The notes: generated by a model from the letters alone, not told the origin. DNA of 64,000 bases from Chondrilla cf. caribensis (GCA_964020155.1 OZ026554.1:226001-290000), one strand, 5' to 3'. Counted from the stretch's first letter, positions 1 through 11,638 are shown. Numbers and translations: made by a program.

Positions 1-19
1 GACTGTGTCTGATTCACAG

Positions 20-1980
20 ATCTTTTGCTGGCTACCCTGGACCACCCCACCAGTACTAGTGTGAAGCACCTTCTGTGTCTGTTCTGTGGACTGCTCAAAT
101 GTACTTTAGAGCCCTCGTCTTCGACCAGTTCTCCACTGCAAGGGGCTTATCAGAGTACATTGAAGAGCTCTATCAATGGCGACTTTGGAGGAGATCTTTG
201 CTCTTGTTTGCTGTCAACTTTAGATAAGAAAGCGTTACTTGACTGTCAAGCAACACACAGTGTTGTCAAAGCTCTGACACTCCTCCTTGCCTGCAGCCAG
301 ACGGCCAAGACACTAGCTCTCAGGAGTGAGAACATGTGTCTGTGTACTTGTGTGTGCTAGTGGAGTGTACCTGTGTGTGCTAGTGGAGTGTACCTGTGTG
401 TGCTAGTGGAGTGTACTTGTGTGTGCTAGTGGAGTGTACCTGTGTGTGCTAGTGGAGTGTACCTGTGTGTGCTAGTGGAGTGTACCTGTGTGTGCTAGTG
501 GTGTGTACTTGTGTGTGCTAGTGGAGTGTGCTAGTGGTGTGTACACTGATGGTGTGTGTGCTAGTGTTTGTCTAGTGGTGTGTGAGCTAGTGTGTGAGCT
601 AGTGTGTTTCTGTTGGTGGTAGTATACAATGGATTCCTCATCATTAGATGGTCTGATTGAATCTTGTGTTGTTGAGCTGGAGTCTCTCTGTAACCAGATG
701 AATGTGGAGTCTTCGTCACGACAACATTCCAAGCAGGTGAGGATGTAACCTCATGTGATGGACCAGCTCTGTGTTATGCAGGACGTCTCCTTCAGGAACC
801 ATCTTGTTCATCGGAAGTGATAGCGTCACTTGATCTCTTGAAGAACTTGATGTTTTCATCTGAAGAGGCTAAGGTGAGTGTGCACTGCTAGTGGTAGTAG
901 TGTGCTGGTCTCCCTGTACTGGTTGACTGTGGTGGTCACCCTGTACTGGTTGACTGCAGTGGTCTCCCTGTACTGGATGACTGTGGTGGTCTCCCTGTAC
1001 TGGATGACTGTGGTCCATGTACTGGTTGACTGTGGTGGTCTCCCTGTACTGGTTGACTGTGGTGGTCTCCCTGTACTGGTTGACTGTGGTGGTCTCCCTG
1101 TACTGGTTGACTGTGGTGGTCTCCCTGTACTGGTTGACTGTGGTGGTCTCCCTGTACTGGTTGACTGTGGTGGCCACCCTGTACTGGTTGACTGTGGTGG
1201 TCTCCCTGTACTGGTTGACTGTGGTGGTCTCCCTGTCCCTCAGATGTGCTCTCTGGAGTGTGGGCTGCTCTCCACTGTCCATCGCATGTGGTCCTGGTGT
1301 CTCGTGGACTCAAAAATGCAGATATCAATACTGACCCTCTTGTCCACGCTGACAGCCCACTGCCCTAAAGGTACGTATGGCCACACACACATGTTGGTTG
1401 TGTATCACCTCGGTCACACACACACATGTTGGTTGTGTATCACCTCGGTCACACACACATGTTGGTTGTGTATCATCTCAGTCAATCCCAACGTCACTGT
1501 GTGTGTGCTCAGCATCCTCAGCTATGGTGAATTGTTGCCATGGTAACACCACCCTGGTGCACTGCGTGGTGAAGGTGTGTCAGAATGTGCTGTCGAGCTA
1601 CGTCAGTTCCACCAGGAGCAAGCATCCCCCCACACACCTCCTCCAGGGACTCACCTCATCGTTCAAACTAGTTGGGAATCTTGTCCTATCCTCGGAGTGC
1701 AGGAGAATCTTCAAGAAGGTATGCAGTTGTCATCTCTGTTTGTTGTTGTTGTTGTTGTTGTTGCTTATTATTTGATATTTTTTCTTTTGTTTATCCAGAC
1801 AAACTTCATTTCTGCCTTTTCTGCCACACATCCAAAGACAGACCTGTCCAACCCTTGGCGGTGTAAACTGGTTCTTCTCTGGTTGCATGTGATCAATAAC
1901 TTGACACTGTTCAGTGATGGACAGCAAATGGTTGCCAGTACTCCAGGTACTGAGCTGGTCGAGACCGGTTTACTCACTGC

Positions 1981-2043
<63 letters not shown>

Positions 2044-2044
2044 G

Positions 2045-2076
<32 letters not shown>

Positions 2077-2894
2077 CACACGCACACACACGCACATGTA
2101 CTACAATGTTTATCTACATAATAGGTTGTCTGGATCTGATGCTGTTGCTATGGCAATATGGCGAAAAATATGGATTACGGCTGTCCTCTTTGATGATTCT
2201 AAGAAACATGTCCTTTTATCACCCTCTGAAGTCCCAGCTGGTGAATAAAGGTAACTGTCCTTGTTGGAAGTCTTGTGGTGAAGTCTTGCGGCTGTCATAT
2301 GGATACCATGTGAATGTCACATGTTCACACTCTTCTCGGTGCCTAGCACTCTTCCTGGACATGTTGGAGGACACTCTTGTCAGTGAGGACAGGTCTCAAC
2401 TGGATGTGCTGACTTCAGCACTACGAGCTCTCCTTCACAACTGTGCAAGAGTGAGTTAGGTTCTGCTTGGGTGGATGCATACATGCATAGGTATATGTGT
2501 GCATGTATATCTTTAGGTGTGTGTGCACTGTGCATGTATACCTTTAGGTGTGTGTGCACTGTGCATGTATATCTTTAGGTGTGTGTGCATGGATGCCTTT
2601 AGGTGTGTGTGCATGGATGCCTTTAGGTGTGTGTGTGCATGGATGCCTTTAGGTGTGTGTGTGCATGGATGCCTTTAGGTGTGTGTGTGCATGGATGCCT
2701 TTAGGTGTGTGTGTACATGTGTTTTGGTGTTATTTTTTATTTGTTTTCATTAGACCAGAGTTATTTTGAGGAAGAACCACTATTTAGAAAACTTCATTAC
2801 ATCTAAGGTATGTGAATGATACCATGCCTCCCTAATGTGCCTGCTAGCTACACATGTTGCCTTCACTGCTGTCTAGGGATTGGTCAAACCGTGA
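20..2894 (+). CDS. RTTN: Rotatin-like protein, C-terminal part (5' end outside window)
   Basis: Partial gene. Exons whose phases close: 20-325, 648-736, 796-873, 1244-1370, 1513-1718, 1799-1946, 2125-2250, 2347-2450, 2754-2807, and a tentative last exon 2877-2894 that would end the protein in GLVKP. The translation is a leucine-rich armadillo-like helical array. Stretches such as GLIESCVVELESLCNQM, GNLVLSSECRRIF, LFSDGQQMVAS and SLMILRNMSFYHPLKSQL agree with my recollection of the C-terminal region of rotatin, a large centriole and ciliary-base protein needed for centriole length and left-right patterning. There is no catalytic motif. The first exon begins behind an acceptor at 17-19, so most of the protein lies upstream. 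The last exon is short and uncertain. The stop is only about 170 bp from the VPS9D1 start. Alternative: another armadillo-repeat protein. An alignment to rotatin would decide it. Confidence 0.72.
340..540. repeat. 23-bp minisatellite in rotatin-like intron
   Basis: Tandem copies of a 23-bp unit built on GTGTGCTAGTGGAGTGTACC fill the intron between exons 20-325 and 648-736. The array starts close behind the donor at 326. Confidence 0.9.
900..1240. repeat. 27-bp minisatellite abutting a splice acceptor
   Basis: About 12 copies of a 27-bp unit containing GGTTGACTGTGGTGGTCTCC. Because 27 is a multiple of 3, it stays open in several frames on both strands and imitates a repetitive protein. The last unit degenerates into the pyrimidine tract and CAG acceptor of the exon at 1244, so the splice acceptor looks like a diverged repeat copy. 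Confidence 0.9.
1983..2096. repeat. (CA)n microsatellite in rotatin-like intron
   Basis: Nearly perfect CA dinucleotide tract with a few CG-containing interruptions near its end, inside the intron 1947-2124. Confidence 0.95.
2490..2730. repeat. About 24-bp TG-rich minisatellite
   Basis: Tandem units with the core GCATGGATGCCTTTAGGTGT inside the intron 2451-2753. The first units are more diverged (GTATATCTTTAGG forms). Confidence 0.85.
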
Positions 2895-3060
2895 ACGACT
2901 TGTCATCGCTCCAGTTGGTGTCTCTGTGTATGTACATAGCGGAATATGTATTACATGTTCGTATATTATGTGCGTGTTCGTGTGTTGGTGTTTTTATGAA
3001 ACAAAACTGAATTTGAAATTAAATTATAAGTTGAAAACTGGACAGTCCGGATATGACAAA

Positions 3061-6000
3061 ATGGCCGACAGTGTATTTCGGAAGAACGCGGCAGTAGTAA
3101 GAGGGCTCATCACCGAAGCGCAGAGCTTGGAAGAGAACAAGCGTTACATTGTGAGTGATTGATGAAACCTTATCCAGTGCTAATAGTCGCTGAAAAATAT
3201 ACAGTTATGACTAGATTTCCTTCTCTTCAATTATCATTGTTTGTATAGACGAACCATAACTCGATCTCCAACATTAATGACATAATTAACCAGAACCAAT
3301 CTGTTCGCAACTTATTTTTCATGTTGAAATCGCGATATTAATAAATTTCGAGCCATCCCGTCATTCCAATTGAGCACTGTAATGCTAGACCTTGAGCCAC
3401 TGATGACCGCATGTGTAGTGTGTGCCGGACTGCTTGCATTGTGGTGTGTGCTGGACTGCTTGCATTGTGATGTGTGGCGGACTGCTTGCATTGTGGTGTG
3501 TGCTGGACTGCTTGCATTGTGATGTGTGCTGGACTGCTTGCATTGTGGTGTGTGCCGGACTGCTTGCATTGTGACGTGTGCTGGACTGCTTGCATTGTGA
3601 TGTGTGCTGGACTGCTTGCATTGTGATGTGTGGCGGACTGCTTGCATTGTGACGTGTGGCGGACTGCTTGCAGTGTGATGTGTGCTGGACTGCTTGCAGT
3701 GTGACATGTGCCGGACTGCTTGCATTGTGATGTGTGCCGGACTGCTTGCATTGTGATGTGTGCTGGACTGCTTGCATTGTGATGTGTGGCGGACTGCTTG
3801 CATTGTGATGTGTGGCGGACTGCTTGCATTGTCATGTGTGCTGGACTGCTTGCATTGTGATGTGTGCTGGACTGCTTGCATTGTGACGTGTGTCGGACTG
3901 CTTGCATTGTGACGTGTGCTGGACTGCTTGCATTGTGACGTGTGCTGGACTGCTTGCATTGTGACGTGTGCTGGACTGCTTGCATTGTGATGTGTGCTGG
4001 ACTGCTTGCATTGTGACGTGTGCTGGACTGCTTGCATTGTGATGTGTGCCGGACTGCTTGCATTGTGATGTGTGCCGGACTGCTTGCATTGTGATGTGTG
4101 CCGGACTGCTTGCATTGTGATGTGTGCTGGACTGCTTGCATTGTGACGTGTGCTGGACTGCTTGCATTGTGATGTGTGCTGGACTGCTTGCATTGTGATG
4201 TGTGGCGGACTGCTTGCATTGTGATGTGTGCTGGACTGCTTGCATTGTGATGTGTGGCAGACTGCTTACATTGTCCTTCACTGTGTACACCTTCCATAAC
4301 TGTGCAGGAAGCATATGTCAAATATCTGAAGTGTGTGGAGTTCATATCACAGGCACTGTTTCAGAATGCAGGGACCAGGGGTTTGTTGCATGTGTAGTAT
4401 GCACCTTTGTACATGCCATCCTCCTTGTCCACTGTGTACTGTGTGTACTGTGAGTACTGTGTGTGCTGTGTGTACCGTGTGTACTGTGTGTACTGTATGT
4501 ACTGTGTGTACTGTATGTACTGTGTGCACTGTGTGTACTGTATGTACTGTGTGTACTGTATGTACTGTGTGCACTGTGTGTACTGTGTGCACTGTATGTA
4601 CTGTGTGTACTGTGTGTACTGTATGTACTGTGTGTACTGTGTGCACTGTATGTACTGTGATCATCAAGTAGTAAATACAGTACTCTGCCGGTATATTTTC
4701 TTGATGGCAGACGCTGTTGTTGTCGTTGATGACATACAATTCAAGCGAAGGTTGCTGTCTCTTGCGAAGACTTGTTTGGAGAGATCTGAAGAAATGTTGA
4801 AGGCAATACAAGAGTCTTGTCCCAGTAATGAGGTGGAAAACTGTGGTAATGCGCACCATGGGAGCCACAACCATGGTAGCCAGAACCATGGTAACCAGAA
4901 CCAGCATGGCGGCCTCATCCATCAGCATTCTGATATTTCCCATGTCCACGCCACCAGGAGGGAGCAGTTACATCCTGGGTTTTCACTGCCTCTCAATCCG
5001 GAGATCAGTGCAACCTGTCCGGTGGAGTTTAAGGGGGTAGCCCCCTCTCCGGTGGCCCTGCCCAGGAGTGACCCTGGTCAGCATGTGCTGGTTGATCGAG
5101 CTCAGCATATGAATCGCAAACTGATGGCCATTTATCAGGAGAGAATGAAGCGGCAAATGAAAGGAACTGGGCTGCCCCAAGGGAAGGAAATGGTAAAGTT
5201 ACTCACAAACTGTGCTCACCACTGAAGTGGCTCATTTCTCCTTTCCTCAGTCCTTAGGTGCTCTGAGGAGATTGGAAGAGACCTTGAGCATTGCAAAGGC
5301 TAAAGAGAAGGATGTATCCTCGACATCTCCCTGCTGAGCTGGCTCTGCAGGTGGAATGGGGGTTGTGGTGGACGTAGTGTACCCCCTGGTATGGTGGGTT
5401 GTGATGGACGTAGTGTACCCCCTGGTATGGGGGGTGGGTTGTGGTGGACATAGTGTACCCCTGGTGTGGTGGGTTGTGGTGGACGTAGTGTACCCCCTGG
5501 TGTGGGGGGTTGTGTTGGATGTAGTGTACCTCACAATGTCCTTAGCTTTGGTAGCTACAAATGAAAGCACGAAGGCTCCAACAACTCAAACAGTGAGTTT
5601 ACACCATATTCATCATGTGATAGTCACATGATATGACACTGTAAAAATACACAGATTTGACAGCCCATCTGAAGTGAGCAAAGCAAAAACTGATTCTGAA
5701 AAGCTGTCCTCCGCAGTCACCTCCTACGAGAGACTGAAAGCAAGGTACTTCAAACTGAGGGCAAAACTGTTGAAATCTCCAGTCAGCCCAGCCACAGTGA
5801 AGGCTCTTCTGAATGAGGCTCTTGAGTGAGTGTGCATACCGCCACCGCTGTGTGGAGAGTGTGTTACTGTTCCTTGCTGTGTTCCACCAAACCACAGGGA
5901 CAAGGACCACCCACTCTATAAAGAGTTTGGCAAACTGCAGTTTTTTATATTGGAAAAGTTAATGGTTATTGTAAAAGAACTCAATGTCACTAGATTTCTC

Positions 6001-7769
6001 CCCTGGATAGAGGAGACTGACCAGCAGTGTAGAATGAGCTCAGGTGGAGGATTGTCTGGAGAAGAGAGCTCAATTTCCAGCACCACTAATGCAAGCCTGT
6101 TCACAATGTCACTCCAGACCAGGTCTATGGACAACCTCTCAGATCAAAGGAGGCAACTCACCAGTTCCGCAGAACACACGAGACGATTCACTAGTTCATT
6201 CCCTTCCCCACCTCCACCCCCACCCACTACGAGGGCGGGAAGTGAAGATGGTAACCAAGGTGGGCATCAATTAGGGACTGAAGCAGAAGCAGATCCATTT
6301 GATGACAAACTAGCCTCTTTGAGAGCTGCCTTGCTGAGTGGTGACACCGGTCAGGACCATCAGAAAGACGACATGGAAAAAGACGTTGATGAAGACGATG
6401 AGCTGATGAACGAACTTGAGAAGGAGATCGACAGTACTACGCCTGCTGTTGTGTTGTTGTCTCCTCCTTCCCCTGTTACTACTGGAGACCTCAGTGCCTC
6501 TGATCTGCGTGAAGTGTTTGCCTCACATCAAGATGTGGTGTCCACTCAGCAATCGGAAGGAGCTGGCATGTTTGCAAAGTGCAAGCTCCATCTCAGCTCG
6601 GATGTGAGCTACATGGAACAGCTGCAACAGAAAGCAGCTAAAGAATTGCCTCAGCTCATCCGTGAGATCCAGTCGGCTCTCAGTGAGTGGTGCATTACTC
6701 ATAACAGTTGATTGGTTGACTTGATGTATGCCGTTTCCTTCAGGTGCCCTCATTCAGTGTGTGCTGACCACTTACCACTTGCAAGACGAACAAGGAGAGA
6801 TACGGGATGTTCTGGAGCCTCTGGTCGAGAGGGCATTGTTCCCACCAATCTGGCCATACCTCCTCCCTATATTCCGGTATGTGTGCCTTCCTATATTTTG
6901 TATCATTTATTTCCTGTATTGATTCACTTCCTGTTCTATGCGTGACATGTATTTTCTGTATTTATACACTTCCTGCTCACTAAACTATCATTTCAGATTA
7001 AAGCATTACAATGGTGAGGTTGCTTTGGCAACCAACATGGCACGTCATTTCGAATGTACTCCAGAGGATCTCCAAGTGAGAGAAAAGTTTTGCCTCAGGA
7101 AAGAGGTGAGATACTTGTTCTTCACAAAAAGTACTTTATGTTTTTACAATACGAACGTAACTACTCTCTGCCCTATAGCCAGACACACCCTATAAAAATG
7201 TTGTTGAGGAGGTCAAGAAGCTTTGTAGCCGCTCAGAGTCTTGTCCAACAGATAAATTGGCCATTCTAGGTGAGAGGATCAAGTTTCTTGCACTCTACTC
7301 AGTCTTTTCTGAGTTTACTGAGAACACCAAATGTTATGTTCAAACTATCCTTTTTTTAACTCAGTTAAAGCATCCAAGTCAATTTTTCAAACGATTGAAG
7401 ATTATTACAACGAGTTTGAAGGAGGAAATGGACCCAAACGGAGTGGAATGTTAGTACCTTTAGTGCACTGTTCACCTTTCAGTTTAACTGCATAAACCCT
7501 TCCTTGTGTAGTGGGGTAGATGACATTCTTCCGGTGGTCTGCTATGTGGTCATGAGAACAGCTAAGCCTCAAATATTGGCTGAATTACATGCTCTGGAAG
7601 AGTTCATCAGTGAAGGGTGGGCACATGGCAGCCATTTTGTGTGTTACCACGGGAACTTCATCATTTATTACTCCATTTTCTATCCTGCAGCTACATTTTG
7701 GGGGAAGATGGATTTTGTTTGACTACCTTCCATACTGCTGTGGAGTACCTTAAGACAAGCCAACTGTAA
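3061..7769 (+). CDS. VPS9D1: VPS9 domain-containing protein 1 homologue
   Basis: Thirteen exons, all phases closing, 764 residues: 3061-3150, 4308-4380, 4711-5192, 5251-5313, 5555-5592, 5664-5825, 5898-6682, 6744-6876, 6997-7105, 7179-7269, 7365-7449, 7512-7616, 7691-7769. The N-terminus (MADSVFRKNAAVVRGL, then EAYVKYLKCVEFISQALFQN) is an MIT-like helical hairpin, as in vertebrate VPS9D1. A His/Gln/Asn-rich linker and coiled-coil segments (LQMKARRLQQLKQ; SYERLKARYFKLRAKLL) follow, then an acidic Ser/Pro-rich middle. The C-terminal 250 residues or so are a VPS9 domain with the hallmark VDDILPVVCYVV and the closing YILGEDGFCLTTFHTAVEYL. VPS9 domains are exchange factors for Rab5-type GTPases, so the likely role is early-endosome traffic; the substrate here is inferred. 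The acceptor for exon 5555 (TTTGGTAG) was chosen because other choices hit stops. Confidence 0.93.
3415..4262. repeat. 26-bp minisatellite in VPS9D1 intron 1
   Basis: About 32 copies of a 26-bp unit with the core GGACTGCTTGCATTGTGATG. Three units make 78 bp, so all minus-strand frames stay open for over 300 codons with a 26-residue period. This is a repeat artefact inside the intron, not a gene. Confidence 0.95.
4435..4660. repeat. 9-bp tandem repeat in VPS9D1 intron 2
   Basis: Roughly 25 tandem copies of TGTGTACTG and one-base variants (TATGTACTG, TGTGCACTG) within the intron 4381-4710. Confidence 0.93.
5350..5530. repeat. About 33-bp minisatellite in VPS9D1 intron 4
   Basis: Four to five tandem copies of a G/T-rich unit containing GTGGACGTAGTGTACCCCCT in the intron 5314-5554. 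Confidence 0.88.
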
Positions 7770-7870
7770 TTAGCTATTTATATATAACATAACATGAGAA
7801 TTAGTATTTCTGTAATGACAAAGGAAAACAGTAGTTTTTTAATGTACAAATGTATTGATTTTCTTTAATC

Positions 7871-7876
7871 ATTAAA
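7871..7876 (+). terminator. Candidate poly(A) signal of VPS9D1
   Basis: ATTAAA about 100 bp after the VPS9D1 stop, in the 158-bp gap shared with the convergent CBFB gene. ATTAAA is the commonest variant hexamer. No AATAAA lies nearer on this strand. Confidence 0.4.
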
Positions 7877-7927
7877 AAGTATAGTAAACTGGGTCTGGTG
7901 TGTTGTCATGGATACAAGTGGATCAAT

Positions 7928-8975
7928 TCATGATGTTCTTGGAGATGTCACAGTGTTCTACAAGTGAAAGAGAGAAAGATACACATGTAGATTCAACAGG
8001 GAGATTCCACGGGATGAACAACCATATATCTAAATTAGACCAGTTTTCAAAGAAACTAATTGAATTTTACTTCCCTAAAAATGTTCAACTGGCCAATCTA
8101 GTTACATGCAACAAGATACATACAAGGTATACATCATGCAAACCATCCCCAATCCTGTGTGTATAGAGGTCACTCACTTCAGGTACTCTGTTTTGCTGTT
8201 CTTGCCAAAGTCTTTCCTCAAACTTCCTTTGCCTTTCTTGGGCATGTTCAAGGTTCTCTCTCATAATTTTATCCTCTGCCTAAATTGTGCAACGATCCAC
8301 GTCACACTCGGAACAGTCAAGCAAAGTTCACAACACAAGACTTTACCTACCCTAGCTCTGTCCTCATCAAAGGCTAGGTACGCCTTCCCACTCAGAGATT
8401 CGAGATCTACACATCCGATCCACTTCACACAGACTCCATTCATGATAAGAGGAGATGTTAGATAGACCTTAAGGAAGGAATAGCTTGTTCAAAGTGTCCT
8501 TGTGCAAGTCGATACGAGCAAAGGAATACCAACGAAATGTTGCAGTGTCCTAAAAGATCAAATTACCAAATACCTTTCCAGGTTCTTTATCAAAGTCGAC
8601 AGCCTCTTTTGAAGGACCACTTTCCACTTTTTCATTGTAAAGTCCTCGCGGGATGAACTGTAAAGTCATGTTTGTCCCAGTAGCTACGAAGGTCTGGGAC
8701 ACAAAAGAATCTTTAAAGATGTCTCTCTATATAGCCCAATAATAAGCCTTACTATAACTGAATGCCCCTGTTTCAGCTCTTCCTTGAACCTTTCCTTTCT
8801 CTCCTCAGGAGATTTGTCTCGGGCTCCAGTGTACTTAACCTGTTTGGTAATTGGAAATAACGAGCACGAACTGTTGTGAAAATCACTGCAAACTAACGTC
8901 CATCTCCTGTGAAAGCTTCTTAAAGAGTTCATCAGTCTCGAACTTCGTCTTTTGGTCGTTGACTACACGAGGCAT
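7928..8975 (-). CDS. CBFB: Core-binding factor subunit beta
   Basis: Six minus-strand exons, all phases closing, 177 residues (vertebrate protein about 182): 8898-8975, 8753-8839, 8574-8693, 8351-8467, 8178-8279, 7928-7957. It starts MPRVVNDQKTKFETDELF and carries the family blocks VKYTGARDKSPEERKERF, FVATGTNMTLQFIP and MNGVCVKWIGCVDLESLSG, followed by FDEDRAR and a charged C-terminal helix. CBF-beta does not bind DNA itself. It heterodimerises with RUNX Runt domains, raises their DNA affinity and stabilises them. Its presence implies a RUNX partner elsewhere in this genome. The start lies only 147 bp from the CDT1 stop on the same strand, and that gap holds two RUNX-type motifs. The 3' end is convergent with VPS9D1. 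Confidence 0.97.
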
Positions 8976-9122
8976 GGCTATCTGCTTGCGTGTATTGCTT
9001 CTCGTTCAATGAAACCACAGTACAGCGAAATGTCGTCACGTGACGGTCACATTAACCACAAATATGAATAACATTATGAAACAAAACCGCATATGAATAT
9101 TATTAAAACTAATTGGAAGAAA
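8976..9122 (-). promoter_or_regulatory. Short CBFB upstream region with RUNX-type motifs
   Basis: The 147 bp between the CDT1 stop and the CBFB start. AACCACA, the RUNX/CBF core, occurs at 9013-9019 and 9054-9060 in the same orientation. The perfect 12-bp palindrome CGTCACGTGACG, an E-box with CLEAR-like core GTCACGTGAC, lies between them at 9034-9045. The motif matches are direct; a regulatory role is inferred. Confidence 0.5.
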
Positions 9123-11414
9123 CTAGCATGTTTTTATCAGTTCTTTCTGTCTGGCCTCCAAAAGAACGTCTATTGCTTTAACATCCATGTTCTTGTTGAG
9201 CAGTTTCACATATTCAACCTTTCCAATCTTCACCTTTTTCACCCATTGGGGCAATGTTACAAGAAGAACATTGACGTGCTCGTTCAGAAACTCTCTATCA
9301 ATTGCTGAACCATGACTGTCCAGCAGCTTCTGGGTGACATCCTCCAATGGGATAGCAGCCTTTTTAGCTGACACAAAATGGCTGTAAAACAAATCATTAC
9401 AATAAGGACAAGTGACAATAGCACCAACTCCAACTAACTCACCTCTTGAGAATACGACAGAAGGAAGGTAACCTCGAAAGAATATCGATTGTGCGTTGTG
9501 TCACACAATCCCTCATCATCTCTTGTTTCAATTTTTCAGCTTCTCTTTTCTTAATCTTCTCAAGGAGGCCAAGGGGAACTCCCTTTAATACCCCTGATTG
9601 TTGCACTCCACTGGTAGCTGCCAACTGATCACCAGACTCCTCCAGTGGTTCCTTGCTGTCACAATGTTCACCATCCCGATTACACCTGGTGTTGGGACGT
9701 ATCCTTGACAATACTTCTTTGGCTGACGAGATCTCCTCAGCAGCTGGCGGCTCAGGCAAGGCAGCAACATGGACATCAGATACTGATTCCAGTGGAAAGT
9801 CCACATGCCATCTTCTGACTTGGTCCTCGGACAGCACTATTTTCTGTTTATTCAAAAATTCCTGGAAAGTATATACTATAATAATGGAACACATTGAGAG
9901 CAGCCATGTTAGTGTCCACACACACCTTGTGATGGTCTTTGGTGATCTTTACTAATCTTTTTCTAAATATACGTCTTCTTTGTAAGAGTGAAGATGAAGC
10001 AAGGTACTTGAATCCGCTGCTACTCACAGCAGGTTCTGCTGGTTGATCTGCAATCAAGACGAGACATATAGTAAACCCTTGCAGAGTAGACCAACGCCTG
10101 ATGTGTACACTACCTGATCCAGTCTCCTCCACGTTGCACATCACAGTCAACTGGTACTGCTCATACATCTCACGATCATAATGGCCTGGAATATGCTTTT
10201 CTTGTTTGAAATGGAAGGCAGACGGATAAACCTCCTTAACCTGGCCAACATTCTTTACATCAAATGACCTAAAAGCAATAAATAGAGAATGATTACATTA
10301 CAATTATGCCACAAAGGCTCTGATATGACATACCTGCGAAGCATCTCTTCCACTGCCAGCTTCAACTTCTGGAAGGTACATGTTTCCCCTCTTTGCTGCA
10401 GCATGTTCACTATAAGATCCATACATTTAAACTTCTCAGCCAACAAAAGGTACTTCTGAGACAGTGGCAGATCCCAGACTTCATCTGGAGTTGTTTCCAC
10501 AAGAGATTGGAATCGTTGGTGTGCTGGTTTCCTAGGTGATGCCTTGACAGGACTAGCCACGTGAAATCCTTTCAATCCGGACAACTTAGGTTTTGAGGAA
10601 TTCTTTTCAAAAGATGTTGGTTGAGCCAATTCACGAGCAGACATGCTTTTAATATTCTTAATATCCTTCGTAGTTGGCCTAAGTGGAAAATGATGATGGT
10701 TGTCACATGCAATGTGAAAAATGCTAATATGTACACGCTCAACTCACAGTTCACATGATTCTGTCAACAGTTTCCGTCTTACGCTCTCTCTCGACAAACT
10801 GCTGCTGCTATTGGTTGCTAGGTCCAGTTTGGAAGGAGTCTGGGCTTTTGTGTTTTTGGATGTGCCGGATTTCTTCATTGCCATCTCCAGCATCAGTGCG
10901 GCTCTGGTCTTAACAGGCGTTGGAAACTTGACTGGTTGGCTGTCATCAGTAGCTGGTTCTTTAGACGTCACAGTTTTCGGAGGGCTAGTAGTAACTTTAG
11001 TTGGTGTCTTTGGTGCGTCTACAGACAAGGAGCCACTGTTAGTCCCTCTCGTTTCGATTGCACTGGGTATGAGGGATTCAAGAGTCGTTCGAGGAGCATT
11101 CTTTGTCTTCCTCCTGTTAGAAGTACTTTGCGTCCTCTTCGTCTTCGTAGTTCGAGTCTTTCGGGTTGTTCTCTTTTTCTCTTGGATAGTTGTGACGAGT
11201 TCTCTCGAGTCCGAAGGAACCTGTAAATTTAAATCAGAAATAGCATTAAAATGAAATAAGATCGTTTGACAATAAACAGTGGTACCTCGATGAAAGGAGA
11301 GCACGAGGATTGCACGTGGTGATCTTCTACTTTACGTCTCTTGTTTAAGGTTCCTTCTTCTTCTCCTGTCCTCTTCCTTGTTCTGTAATAACTACTGATT
11401 GAAGACTGAGCCAT
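9123..11414 (-). CDS. CDT1: DNA replication licensing factor Cdt1
   Basis: Seven minus-strand exons, phases closing, 633 residues: 11286-11414, 10748-11220, 10334-10678, 10114-10268, 9926-10047, 9443-9861, 9123-9381. Cdt1 loads MCM helicase at origins in G1 and is destroyed in S phase. The first residues, MAQSSISSYYRTRKR, form a PCNA-interacting box at the same extreme N-terminal place as in known Cdt1 proteins. The next exon is basic and Ser/Thr-rich and contains a cyclin-binding-like RRKLL. The central geminin-binding winged helix spans QRFQSLVETTPDEVWDLP, LLAEKFKCMDLIVNMLQQRG and VGQVKEVYPSAFHFKQEK. The last two exons form the C-terminal MCM-binding winged helix (SRLPSFCRILKR, LPQWVKKVKIGKVEYVKL). 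The protein is somewhat longer than human Cdt1, mostly in the linker regions. Confidence 0.96.
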
Positions 11415-11490
11415 ACCAACACTTGACAAAGCAACGATCGTTCTCAAGGGATATTGAGTGTAATTATACCACCTCCAGGATTATTACGCG

Positions 11491-11498
11491 CCTTTATA
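11491..11498 (-). promoter_or_regulatory. TATA-like element upstream of CDT1
   Basis: On the minus strand this reads TATAAAGG, followed directly by CGCG, about 80 bp upstream of the CDT1 start codon. Spacing fits a TATA box with a short 5' leader. The adjoining GGCGCG is loosely E2F-like. Function is inferred. Confidence 0.3.
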
Positions 11499-11638
11499 CC
11501 CCGTGACCACTCGTCATTCATACGTCACCGCTGGTAACATGCTGTTTTCACGCGACCTCCACGTGATATGCGTATGGCTCCCAACATTCACAGTGCCTGT
11601 ACAATGTGTGTCTCTTTATATTACATACAGTATTGCAT

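Noticed and set aside
1488..1546. Alternative acceptor at 1485-1487 for the rotatin-like exon
   Set aside because: In the phase set by the previous exon it hits a stop at TGG-TAA. The acceptor at 1510-1512 keeps the frame open to the next donor.
3312..4345. Minus-strand open frames of 130-335 codons with a 26-residue repeat
   Set aside because: They exist only because a 26-bp minisatellite without stops fills VPS9D1 intron 1. No codon bias, no splice context, and all frames are equally open.
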